A DNA stretch of 8,086 nucleotides from Actinotalea sp. (lineage in GTDB: Bacteria; Actinomycetota; Actinomycetes; Actinomycetales; Cellulomonadaceae): contig JACIXM010000439.1 of NCBI GenBank assembly GCA_014360395.1, positions 1 through 8,086 on the forward strand, in the 5' to 3' direction. A program made the position numbers and the translations under genes. Shown here piece after piece: positions 1-5,278 of the stretch. The notes below the pieces were generated by a model that did no database searches, was not told the origin of the DNA, and worked only from the letters and a program-made list of their open reading frames with translations. Positions within the stretch are counted from its first letter, which is position 1. Every line of letters begins with the position of its first letter.

Positions 1-1064
1 CCGTGCGGTGGCTGCGGGACTTCCACGTCGACGCGCTGCGCCTGGACGCCGTCCACGAGCTCAAGGACGACTCCCCCCGGCACGTGCTGGCCGAGCTCGC
101 CGACGCGGTCCAGGCCCTGTCCGCCGAGGTGGGCCGGCCGCTGTCGCTCATCGCCGAGTCCGACCTCAACGACGCCGCGATGGTCACACCGACCGTCGCC
201 GGCGGCCTGGGCATGACGGCGCAGTGGGCCGACGACGTCCACCACGCGGTGCACGCCACCGTGACGGGCGAGCGGCACGGCTACTACGTCGACTTCGGCC
301 CGCTGGAGGTCCTGGCGAAGGTCATGACCCGCGTCTTCCGGCACGACGGCGACTTCTCGACGTTCCGCGGGCGGGACTGGGGGCGCCCGGTCCCGGACGG
401 CACCGACGGTCGGCGGTTCGTCGTCTTCTCCCAGGACCACGACCAGGTGGGCAACCGCGCCCTCGGCGACCGGCCCTCCGAGCACGTCGACGCCGGCGGG
501 CTGGCGATGTCCGCGGCCCTGGTGCTGCTCGGGCCCTTCACCCCCATGCTCTTCATGGGCGAGGAGTGGGGCGCCCGCACCCGCTGGCAGTACTTCACCG
601 ACCACGCCGAGCCGGAGCTCGCCGAGGCGATCCGCCGCGGTCGCACCGAGGAGTTCGCCGGGCACGGCTGGGAGGAGATCTACGGCGGGCCCGTCGAGGT
701 CCCGGACCCGCAGGCCGCCTCCACGGTCGCGGCCAGCCGCCTGGACCGCAGCGAGCGGGACCGCCCCGAGCACGCCCGCCTCCTGCGCTGGTACCGCGAC
801 CTCATCGCCCTGCGGCGGTCCGAGCCGGAGATCGCCTCGGGCGACCTCGCGGCCACGAGCGCCCGCCACGACGACGACGGCGCGTGGTTCGTCCTGCAGC
901 GAGGCGACGTCGCGGTCGTCCTCGTCCTGGGCGAGGAGCCGGTCACCGTCGACCTCACGGCCACGCAGGTGCTGGCCGCGTGGGAGGAGCCGGGCCTCGA
1001 CGGGTCCGGGCTCACGGTGCCCGGCCGCTCGGTGGCGGTCGTGCGCACGGTGGGGCGCGCGTGA
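1..1064 (+). CDS. treZ: Malto-oligosyltrehalose trehalohydrolase, C-terminal part (5' end outside window)
   Basis: This is a GH13 enzyme that releases trehalose from maltooligosyltrehalose, the second step of the cytosolic TreY-TreZ route from glycogen or maltodextrin. The window enters the gene inside the (beta/alpha)8 barrel, and the first full codon is at 3. Of a usual length near 580 residues, 353 remain. Visible catalytic motifs, numbered in this fragment, are: LRLDAVHEL with the nucleophile Asp15; LIAESDLND with the general acid Glu52; and SQDHDQVGNR with the transition-state Asp147. MLFMGEEWG follows at about 183-191, and the last 70 or so residues look like the C-terminal beta domain. 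The stop TGA (1062-1064) overlaps the GTG start of ppk2, so the two are probably cotranscribed and translationally coupled. treX and treY would be expected upstream but cannot be seen. The family call is very secure, based on motif recognition. Confidence 0.95.
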   Translation, partial: VRWLRDFHVDALRLDAVHELKDDSPRHVLAELADAVQALSAEVGRPLSLIAESDLNDAAMVTPTVAGGLGMTAQWADDVHHAVHATVTGERHGYYVDFGPLEVLAKVMTRVFRHDGDFSTFRGRDWGRPVPDGTDGRRFVVFSQDHDQVGNRALGDRPSEHVDAGGLAMSAALVLLGPFTPMLFMGEEWGARTRWQYFTDHAEPELAEAIRRGRTEEFAGHGWEEIYGGPVEVPDPQAASTVAASRLDRSERDRPEHARLLRWYRDLIALRRSEPEIASGDLAATSARHDDDGAWFVLQRGDVAVVLVLGEEPVTVDLTATQVLAAWEEPGLDGSGLTVPGRSVAVVRTVGRA

Positions 1065-1948
1065 CGGACGGGACGGCCGGCCGCCCGGCCCCCGGCGCGG
1101 TCGGCTGGACCGTCCCCGCCGCGGAGGCGCTCCGGGCGGGTCCCGGGTACGACCTGGCGTCCCTGGACCGCCGCAGCACGCCCGGTTTCGACGGCGACAA
1201 GGACGCCGGGCGGGCGGCGATGCAGCAGCGCGGTGAGGTCCTCTCCGTGCTGCAGGAACAGCTGTACGCGCACGGCCGGACCGGTGGGGACCGGTCGGTG
1301 CTGCTCGTGCTCCAGGGCATGGACACGGCCGGCAAGGGCGGCGTCGTCCGTCACGTGCTGGGCATGGTCGACCCCCAGGGGGTCGCGCTGCGGGCCTTCG
1401 GGGTCCCCACGCCCGCCGAGGCCGCGCAGCACTACCTGGAGCGGATCCGCGCCGCCCTGCCCGCCCCGGGCCGGATCGGCGTCTTCGACCGCTCGCACTA
1501 CGAGGACGTGCTCGTGGTCCGGGTCGAGGAGCTGGTGCCCGTCGCGCAGTGGGAGGGTCGGTACGACGAGATCGTCGCCTTCGAGGAGGAGGTCGCGGCC
1601 CGCGGCACGACCGTCGTCAAGGTGCTGCTCGCGGTGTCCTACGAGGAGCAGGCCGCCCGGCTGCGCCGGCGCCTGGAACGCCCCGACAAGCACTGGAAGT
1701 ACGACCCCGCGGACATCGACGCGCGCGGGCGCTGGGGCGAGTACCAGGAGGCGTACCAGGCGGTGCTCGACCGCACGTCGACGCCCGGCGCCCCCTGGTA
1801 CGTGGTGCCCGCGGACCGCAAGTGGTTCGCCCGGCTGGCCGTGACCGAGCTGCTCGTCGAGGCGCTGGAGGGGCTCGGCCTCACGTGGCCCGAGGTCGAC
1901 CTCGACGTGGCGGGTGAGCTCGCCCGGCTCGAGGCGACCCTGCCCTGA
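1061..1948 (+). CDS. ppk2: Polyphosphate:nucleotide phosphotransferase, PPK2 family
   Basis: A cytosolic kinase of 295 residues that transfers phosphate between inorganic polyphosphate and a nucleoside mono- or diphosphate. The Walker A loop GMDTAGKGG is at residues 86-94. The Walker B segment FDRSHYEDVLV starts at 142, with the PPK2-typical FDRSxYED. The lid-region motif PDKHWKY is at 208-214, followed by a C-terminal STPGAPWYVVPADRKW block. Order and length fit the PPK2 group called polyphosphate:nucleotide phosphotransferase, often assigned to class III, but I cannot decide AMP versus ADP preference from sequence alone. GTG at 1061 is chosen because it gives the full N-terminal helix and lies in a 4-base GTGA overlap with treZ. 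A GGGG at 1052-1055 may serve as a weak ribosome site. No separate promoter is seen, so expression probably depends on the treZ transcript. The gene ends 25 bp from the convergent zapE. Confidence 0.93.
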   Translation: MTDGTAGRPAPGAVGWTVPAAEALRAGPGYDLASLDRRSTPGFDGDKDAGRAAMQQRGEVLSVLQEQLYAHGRTGGDRSVLLVLQGMDTAGKGGVVRHVLGMVDPQGVALRAFGVPTPAEAAQHYLERIRAALPAPGRIGVFDRSHYEDVLVVRVEELVPVAQWEGRYDEIVAFEEEVAARGTTVVKVLLAVSYEEQAARLRRRLERPDKHWKYDPADIDARGRWGEYQEAYQAVLDRTSTPGAPWYVVPADRKWFARLAVTELLVEALEGLGLTWPEVDLDVAGELARLEATLP

Positions 1949-1964
1949 GCCCGCGCCCGCGGGC
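1949..1964. terminator. Candidate bidirectional terminator hairpin between ppk2 and zapE
   Basis: The 25-bp gap between two convergent stop codons contains GCCCGC (1949-1954), a 4-base loop and GCGGGC (1959-1964), an all-GC 6-bp stem. No T-tract follows on either strand, so this is not a classical intrinsic terminator. Placement between convergent genes is the main support. In DNA this GC-rich, a short stem can arise by chance. Confidence 0.4.
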
Positions 1965-1973
1965 CCGCGCCGG

Positions 1974-2996
1974 TCACCGACCGGTCTCGGCCCGTCCCTG
2001 GTCGGCCAGCGCCCCCAGCCGGGACAGGGCCCGCAGGTACTTCTTGCGGTAGCCGCCGCGGAGCATGGCGTCGTCGAAGAGCCCGGCGGTCCCCGTCCCG
2101 CCGAGCAGGACCGGGACGTCGCGGTCGTAGAGCCGGTCCACGAGCACGACCAGGCGCAGGGCGTCCGCCTGGTCGTCGACGGGACCGGTGCCGGTGACCG
2201 CCGCCAGCGTCACGCCGTCCAGGAGGGCGCCGTACCGGCTGGGGTGCACGCCGCGCAGGTGCTCCAGCAGGTCCCCGAACCGGTCGCAGGTCGCCCCCGG
2301 CACGCCGCGGGCCGCCTCGAGCACGACGTCGTCGGGCAGCCCGGGCCCCGCGTGCGGAGCGCCCCGGTGCCGGTAGTCGGGGCCGTCCACCCGGAGCACC
2401 TCGAACCGCGAGGCCAGCGCCTGGATCTCCCGCAGGAAGTCCTCCGCCGCGAAACGGCCCTCCCCCAGCGACTCCGGCAGCGTGTTGGACGTCGCCGCGA
2501 GGGCGACGCCGTGATCGGCGAGCTCACGCAGGAGGCGGGACATCAGGACGGTGTCCCCGGGGTCGTCGAGCTCGAACTCGTCGATGCACACGAGGCGGCG
2601 GTGGGACAGGGCCCGGACGGTCGGCGCGAACCCGAGGGCGCCGACCAGGTGGGTGTACTCGACGAAGGTCCCGTACGCGGCGTGCTCCGGTCCCACCGCG
2701 CGGGCCAGCGCCGCGAGCAGGTGCGTCTTGCCGACGCCGAAGCCGCCGTCCAGGTAGATCGCCGCCGGGGTGGACGCGCGTCGGCCGAACCAGCCCCGCC
2801 GCCGCGGCGTGGCGAGCTCCTCGGCGACCTGCCGGACGCGGGTGAGAGCCCGCTCCTGGCTCGGGTGCTCGGGGTCGGGCCGGTAGCTGTCGAAGGAGGC
2901 CTCGTGGAAGTGACGGGGCGGGACGAAGCCGGCGAGCAGACGATCGGCCGGGACCTGGGGTCGGCGGGCGGTCAGCCCGGCGCAGGGCGCGGTCAC
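1974..2996 (-). CDS. zapE: ZapE-type AFG1-like P-loop ATPase
   Basis: A 340-residue AAA-like ATPase of the AFG1/ZapE family. In proteobacteria ZapE acts on the FtsZ ring, while the actinobacterial role is less clear. The N-terminus has the family opening RRPQVPADRLLAGFVPPRHF (residues 11-30). Walker A GGFGVGKTH is at 84-92, Walker B LVCIDEFEL at 135-143, a sensor-1-like ATSN at 168-171, and the family motif DGPDYRHRG at 204-212. The open frame continues far upstream on this strand, but that extension is antisense to the reductase gene and unlike any ZapE. GTG at 2996 is chosen because it precedes the conserved N-terminus and lies 8 bases after a TACGCT -10 box. No ribosome-binding site is visible, which fits leaderless translation. 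The gene is divergent from the RibD-like gene and convergent with ppk2. Confidence 0.92.
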   Translation of the reverse strand: MTAPCAGLTARRPQVPADRLLAGFVPPRHFHEASFDSYRPDPEHPSQERALTRVRQVAEELATPRRRGWFGRRASTPAAIYLDGGFGVGKTHLLAALARAVGPEHAAYGTFVEYTHLVGALGFAPTVRALSHRRLVCIDEFELDDPGDTVLMSRLLRELADHGVALAATSNTLPESLGEGRFAAEDFLREIQALASRFEVLRVDGPDYRHRGAPHAGPGLPDDVVLEAARGVPGATCDRFGDLLEHLRGVHPSRYGALLDGVTLAAVTGTGPVDDQADALRLVVLVDRLYDRDVPVLLGGTGTAGLFDDAMLRGGYRKKYLRALSRLGALADQGRAETGR

Positions 2997-3004
2997 GAGG
3001 AGCC

Positions 3005-3010
3005 AGCGTA
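3005..3010 (-). promoter_or_regulatory. Putative -10 box TACGCT of zapE
   Basis: TACGCT, read on the minus strand, fits the actinobacterial TANNNT -10 pattern and ends 8 bases before the GTG start at 2996. Transcription would begin at or within a few bases of the start codon. No convincing -35 hexamer is seen, which is common for this class. The spacing is slightly long for a strictly leaderless mRNA. Confidence 0.45.
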
Positions 3011-3033
3011 GGCGCTCCGGACAGCGGGGCCGC

Positions 3034-3054
3034 ACCGGTGTCACGACCGGTGTC
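3034..3054. repeat. Direct repeat ACCGGTGTC x2, 12-bp period, between divergent zapE and ribD-like genes
   Basis: ACCGGTGTC occurs at 3034-3042 and again at 3046-3054, separated by ACG. The first copy is part of a perfect 8-bp palindrome, CACCGGTG (3033-3040). The pair lies upstream of both proposed -10 boxes (3005-3010 minus, 3074-3079 plus), where a regulator could act on either gene. No regulator is identified. Confidence 0.4.
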
Positions 3055-3073
3055 CCCGCACCCGTGCACCCGG

Positions 3074-3079
3074 TACGGT
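3074..3079 (+). promoter_or_regulatory. Putative -10 box TACGGT of the ribD-like gene
   Basis: TACGGT fits TANNNT and ends 7 bases before the GTG at 3087. This is the spacing expected if transcription starts on the start codon itself. No good Shine-Dalgarno sequence sits before the GTG. The box therefore supports both the promoter and the choice of start codon. Confidence 0.55.
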
Positions 3080-3086
3080 CGGCGAG

Positions 3087-3851
3087 GTGGAGCCCGCACC
3101 CGCCCTCGACGTCCTCCTGCCCCCCGGGCACGCCCCGATCGCGCCGGACCCGGCGGAGGCGAGCCTGACCCGGCTCTACGCGTACCCGCCCGGTCGATGG
3201 GTCCGCGCCAACATGATCGCCAGCCTCGACGGCGCGGCGACCGGCGCGGACGGCCGCTCCGGCTCGATCAACGGCGCCGCCGACCACAGGGTCTTCGAGG
3301 TGCTGCGCGGCCTCGCGGACGTGATCCTCGTCGGCGCGGGGACCGCCCGTGCCGAGCGCTACCGCGGCCCCCGGACTCCCGAGCGGCTGCTGCCCGTCCG
3401 GCGGGCCCTGGGCCTGCCGGACCACCCGCCGCTCGCCGTCGTCACCCGCCGCGGCGACCTGCCCGCAGCCCTCCTGGACGACGAGCCGCGGCCGTGGGTG
3501 TTCACCGTCCCCGAGGCGCCGTTCCTCGGGCACCTGCGCGCCCACCTGCCCAAGGACCGGCTGCACCTGCACCCCGGTGGCGTGGACCCTCACCGGGTGC
3601 TGGGCACCCTGGCCGAGGCGGGGCTCCCGCACGTGCTGTGCGAGGGCGGCCCGCGCCTGCTCGCCGACCTCGTCACCGCGGACCTGCTGGACGAGCTGTG
3701 CCTCACGCAGGCCCCCGCGGTGGTCGCCGGCGACGCGACCCGGGTGGTCCACGGCGGTCCGTGGGCCGACCCGGCACGCGCGGCACACCCGGCGCACCTG
3801 CTGCACGCCGACGGCGTGCTGCTCGGGCGGTGGGTCCTCGCGCGCGACTAG
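3087..3851 (+). CDS. RibD C-terminal-domain (pyrimidine reductase-like) protein
   Basis: A 254-residue protein made only of the dihydrofolate-reductase-like RibD C-terminal domain. This domain reduces a ribosylamino-pyrimidine intermediate with NADPH in riboflavin synthesis, and related proteins act on other substrates. Visible motifs are RANMIASLDGA at 40-50 (substrate and cofactor pocket), VGAGTARAERY at 82-92 and LCEGGPRLLADL at 184-195, followed by the typical DELCLTQAP strand. The zinc-binding deaminase domain of bifunctional RibD is absent. No other riboflavin genes are in the window, so the riboflavin role is only one option, and a stand-alone reductase of another pathway is equally possible. 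GTG at 3087 is supported by the TACGGT box 7 bases upstream. The TAG stop is shared with the -10 box of the next gene. Confidence 0.87.
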   Translation: MEPAPALDVLLPPGHAPIAPDPAEASLTRLYAYPPGRWVRANMIASLDGAATGADGRSGSINGAADHRVFEVLRGLADVILVGAGTARAERYRGPRTPERLLPVRRALGLPDHPPLAVVTRRGDLPAALLDDEPRPWVFTVPEAPFLGHLRAHLPKDRLHLHPGGVDPHRVLGTLAEAGLPHVLCEGGPRLLADLVTADLLDELCLTQAPAVVAGDATRVVHGGPWADPARAAHPAHLLHADGVLLGRWVLARD

Positions 3852-3854
3852 GCT
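3849..3854 (+). promoter_or_regulatory. Putative -10 box TAGGCT, overlapping the upstream stop codon
   Basis: TAGGCT lies 6 bases before the GTG at 3861, ideal spacing for leaderless transcription. Its first three bases are the TAG stop codon of the upstream reductase gene. The next gene could therefore be transcribed on its own despite a gap of only 9 bp. Confidence 0.6.
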
Positions 3855-3860
3855 CGGTCC

Positions 3861-4346
3861 GTGACCGAGACGATCCTGCTGCTCACCGAGGACACCCTGA
3901 CCGCCGCCGACGTGCAGCACATCACCGGCCTGCACGCCGACGAGGACGTCGCCTACCGCGTGCTCGTCCCGGCCGACACGGAGCAGAACATGCTCGTCTC
4001 GATCGTCGACCACCTCAGCCTGGGCGAGCTGCGCGAGGCGCTGGACGCCGCCCTCGGCCGGGAGGGCCGACCCGAGGAGGCGCGCCGCACCGCGGCCGAC
4101 GCCCTGGCGGCAACCGTCGCCGAGCTGCGGGCCGCCGGTGCGGTCGCGGACGGCGAGGTGGTCGAGGACGACCCGCTCCCGGCACTGCGGACCGCCGTCA
4201 CCGCGAGCCCGGTCCGCGAGGTCGTCGTCGTCACCCTGCCGCACGCGGTGGAGGACACGTTCCACACCGACTGGGCGTCCCGTGCCCGCGAGGTCCTCGA
4301 GGTGCCCGTCATGCACCTGTACAGCGGGACGAACCTCCTCGGCTGA
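3861..4346 (+). CDS. Conserved actinobacterial protein of unknown function, possible UspA-like fold
   Basis: A 161-residue acidic, soluble protein without signal peptide or membrane segment. It opens with a hydrophobic strand (ETILLLTEDTL), then a VLVPADTEQN segment at about 34-43, an Ala/Glu-rich helical middle, a strand REVVVVTLPH, and a C-terminal DTFHTDWASRAREVLEVPVMHLY stretch. Alternating strands and helices ending in a VPVMHLY strand recall universal-stress-protein-like folds. I know similar proteins from Micrococcales, where they sometimes carry the doubtful label indole-3-glycerol phosphate synthase; no TrpC motif is visible here. GTG at 3861 is supported by the TAGGCT box 6 bases upstream. 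No Shine-Dalgarno sequence is evident. The gene converges on the racemase gene 45 bp away. Function is unknown, but the gene itself is well supported. Confidence 0.85.
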   Translation: MTETILLLTEDTLTAADVQHITGLHADEDVAYRVLVPADTEQNMLVSIVDHLSLGELREALDAALGREGRPEEARRTAADALAATVAELRAAGAVADGEVVEDDPLPALRTAVTASPVREVVVVTLPHAVEDTFHTDWASRAREVLEVPVMHLYSGTNLLG

Positions 4347-4359
4347 GCGGCGACGTGCC

Positions 4360-4390
4360 GAGCCGGGTCGGTCCGCCGACGGACCGGCTC
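4360..4390. terminator. Candidate bidirectional terminator hairpin between convergent genes
   Basis: GAGCC (4360-4364) pairs with GGCTC (4386-4390), and GGTCCG (4370-4375) pairs with CGGACC (4380-4385) around a CCGA loop. The left arm carries a 5-base bulge (4365-4369). This fills most of the 45-bp gap between two convergent stops. No T-run follows in either direction, so termination is inferred from structure and position. Confidence 0.5.
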
Positions 4391-4391
4391 G

Positions 4392-5135
4392 TCAGTCCCG
4401 GACGCGGTGCCCGGCGCGCTCGATCGTGCGGCGCGCGAGCACGTCCAGGGAGTCCACGAGGGTCCGGTCCGCGGCGAGCAGGTCGTGGTCGGCCGCGACG
4501 ACGGACAGCTCGGTGCAGCCGAGGACGACGACCTGCGCGCCCCGCTCCCGCAGCCGGTCGACCACGCCGCGGAACGCGGCGACGTCCGCCGGGAGGCCGG
4601 CCTTGACCTGCTCGTAGATGATCCGCATCACCTCGGCCTGGTCCACCTCGTCGGGCAGCACGCAGTCGACGCCGACGGCGCCCGCCGCCCGCTGGTACAC
4701 CTCCGCGCGCGCCGTCCCCGTGGTGGCGAGCACGCCGAGGGTCCGCAGGTCCCCCACCCGGCGCCGCGCCTCGGCGACGGTCTCCTCGACGATGTTGACG
4801 AGCGGGACGTCGACGGCCGCCGCGATCTCGTCGGTGAAGTGGTGGGCGGTGTTGCAGGGCAGCACGAGGAAGTCGGCACCGAAGCGCTCGAGGCGCCGGG
4901 CGTCCTGCGCCATGACCGGCCCCGGGTTCTCGGTGGACGCACCGAGGATGAACGCCGTCCGGTCGGGGATCCGGGCGTGGTTGAGGACCACCATGTCGAG
5001 GTGGTCCTGGTCCCGCTCGGCGTGCGTCAGCCGCACCACCATGTCCAGGAAGTACGCCGTCGCCTGAGGACCCACGCCGCCCACCACCCCCACGAGCGGG
5101 TGGACGGGAGCAGGCGCGGCGGTTGTCGAGGTCAC
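4392..5135 (-). CDS. Aspartate/glutamate racemase family protein
   Basis: A 247-residue cofactor-independent amino-acid racemase of the aspartate/glutamate racemase superfamily (RacX/YgeA-like). The N-terminal glycine-rich strand GVVGGVGPQAT (16-26) is typical. The two catalytic cysteines sit in LPCNTAHHF (Cys94) and LGCTEL (Cys207), so the two-base site is complete. NHARIPDRT at 52-60 fits the aspartate/YgeA branch better than MurI. Glutamate, aspartate or a broader range are all possible substrates. GTG at 5135 is chosen because TACGAT ends 5 bases upstream and the frame then gives a normal-length protein. No Shine-Dalgarno sequence is seen. The gene is divergent from a D-aspartate-ligase-like gene, the functional pairing known from Enterococcus faecium, so the likely job is supplying D-Asp or D-Glu for the cell wall. 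Confidence 0.92.
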   Translation of the reverse strand: MTSTTAAPAPVHPLVGVVGGVGPQATAYFLDMVVRLTHAERDQDHLDMVVLNHARIPDRTAFILGASTENPGPVMAQDARRLERFGADFLVLPCNTAHHFTDEIAAAVDVPLVNIVEETVAEARRRVGDLRTLGVLATTGTARAEVYQRAAGAVGVDCVLPDEVDQAEVMRIIYEQVKAGLPADVAAFRGVVDRLRERGAQVVVLGCTELSVVAADHDLLAADRTLVDSLDVLARRTIERAGHRVRD

Positions 5136-5140
5136 GCCTC

Positions 5141-5146
5141 ATCGTA
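5141..5146 (-). promoter_or_regulatory. Putative -10 box TACGAT of the racemase gene
   Basis: TACGAT on the minus strand ends 5 bases before the GTG at 5135. This spacing would put the transcription start at or just inside the start codon, giving a leaderless mRNA. It supports this GTG over upstream options. Confidence 0.55.
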
Positions 5147-5164
5147 GGCAGCGCCCGAGCGCCG

Positions 5165-5184
5165 CCCGGTGTCGCCGCACCGGG
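5165..5184. repeat. Inverted repeat CCCGGTG-N6-CACCGGG between divergent promoters
   Basis: CCCGGTG (5165-5171) and CACCGGG (5178-5184) form a perfect 7-bp inverted repeat with a 6-bp spacer. It is followed at once by the palindrome GGTCGACC (5183-5190) and another ACCGGGT (5188-5194). The element lies between the racemase -10 (5141-5146) and the ligase -10 (5214-5219), where a dimeric regulator could control both. This is an inference from symmetry and place only. Confidence 0.4.
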
Positions 5185-5213
5185 TCGACCGGGTGGGACG
5201 ACCGCGGCCGCCC

Positions 5214-5219
5214 TAGGAT
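5214..5219 (+). promoter_or_regulatory. Putative -10 box TAGGAT of the ATP-grasp ligase gene
   Basis: TAGGAT sits in the context CCTAGGATGGCCG (5212-5224), which matches the box before the FemX-type gene in 12 of 13 positions. The start codon is about 60 bases downstream, so the transcript would have a leader of roughly 50 bases. That leader contains a small possible stem, CGTCG (5241-5245) with CGACG (5253-5257). No clear -35 hexamer is visible. Confidence 0.5.
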
Positions 5220-5263
5220 GGCCGCTGCCCACCCGGCGGCCGTCGCGCGGCCCGACGACGAAC

Positions 5264-5269
5264 GGAGAG
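5264..5269 (+). promoter_or_regulatory. Ribosome-binding site GGAGAG of the ATP-grasp ligase gene
   Basis: GGAGAG lies 9 bases before the ATG at 5279 and is the only clear Shine-Dalgarno sequence in the window. It decides the start. Upstream in-frame codons lack a conserved protein sequence and run through the promoter region. Confidence 0.7.
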
Positions 5270-5278
5270 CAGGCCCGG

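Noticed and set aside
8..1060. Long open frame on the plus strand in front of ppk2, in frame with it, overlapping treZ.
   Set aside because: It is a +2 shadow of treZ with Arg/Ala/Pro-rich sequence. The real PPK2 protein begins at the GTG at 1061.
680..1693. Minus-strand open frame of 337 codons across treZ and ppk2.
   Set aside because: Composition is that of an antisense shadow (Arg, Gly, Ala, His rich), no domain is recognisable, and the opposite strand has two enzymes with intact motifs.
3012..3086. Possible FMN riboswitch upstream of the RibD-like gene.
   Set aside because: The -10 box lies 7 bases before the start codon, leaving no room for a leader RNA, and no FMN-aptamer sequence blocks are seen.
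2997..4316. The zapE reading frame stays open for about 440 more codons upstream on the minus strand, which would give a 780-residue protein.
   Set aside because: The extension is antisense to two well-supported genes, is rich in Arg/Gly/Val/Gln as expected of GC-rich shadow frames, and has no family resemblance. A plausible promoter and the conserved ZapE N-terminus lie at 2996.
4392..5135. Racemase as MurI (glutamate racemase supplying D-Glu for the stem peptide).
   Set aside because: The PCNTAHH and NHARIPDRT segments fit the aspartate/YgeA-like branch better. I keep the substrate open but do not name it murI.
5220..5241. Inverted repeat GGCCGC/GCGGCC just after the ligase -10 box as a leader hairpin.
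   Set aside because: Its left arm (5220-5225) probably lies before the transcription start, so it would not be wholly in the RNA; short GC palindromes are frequent here.
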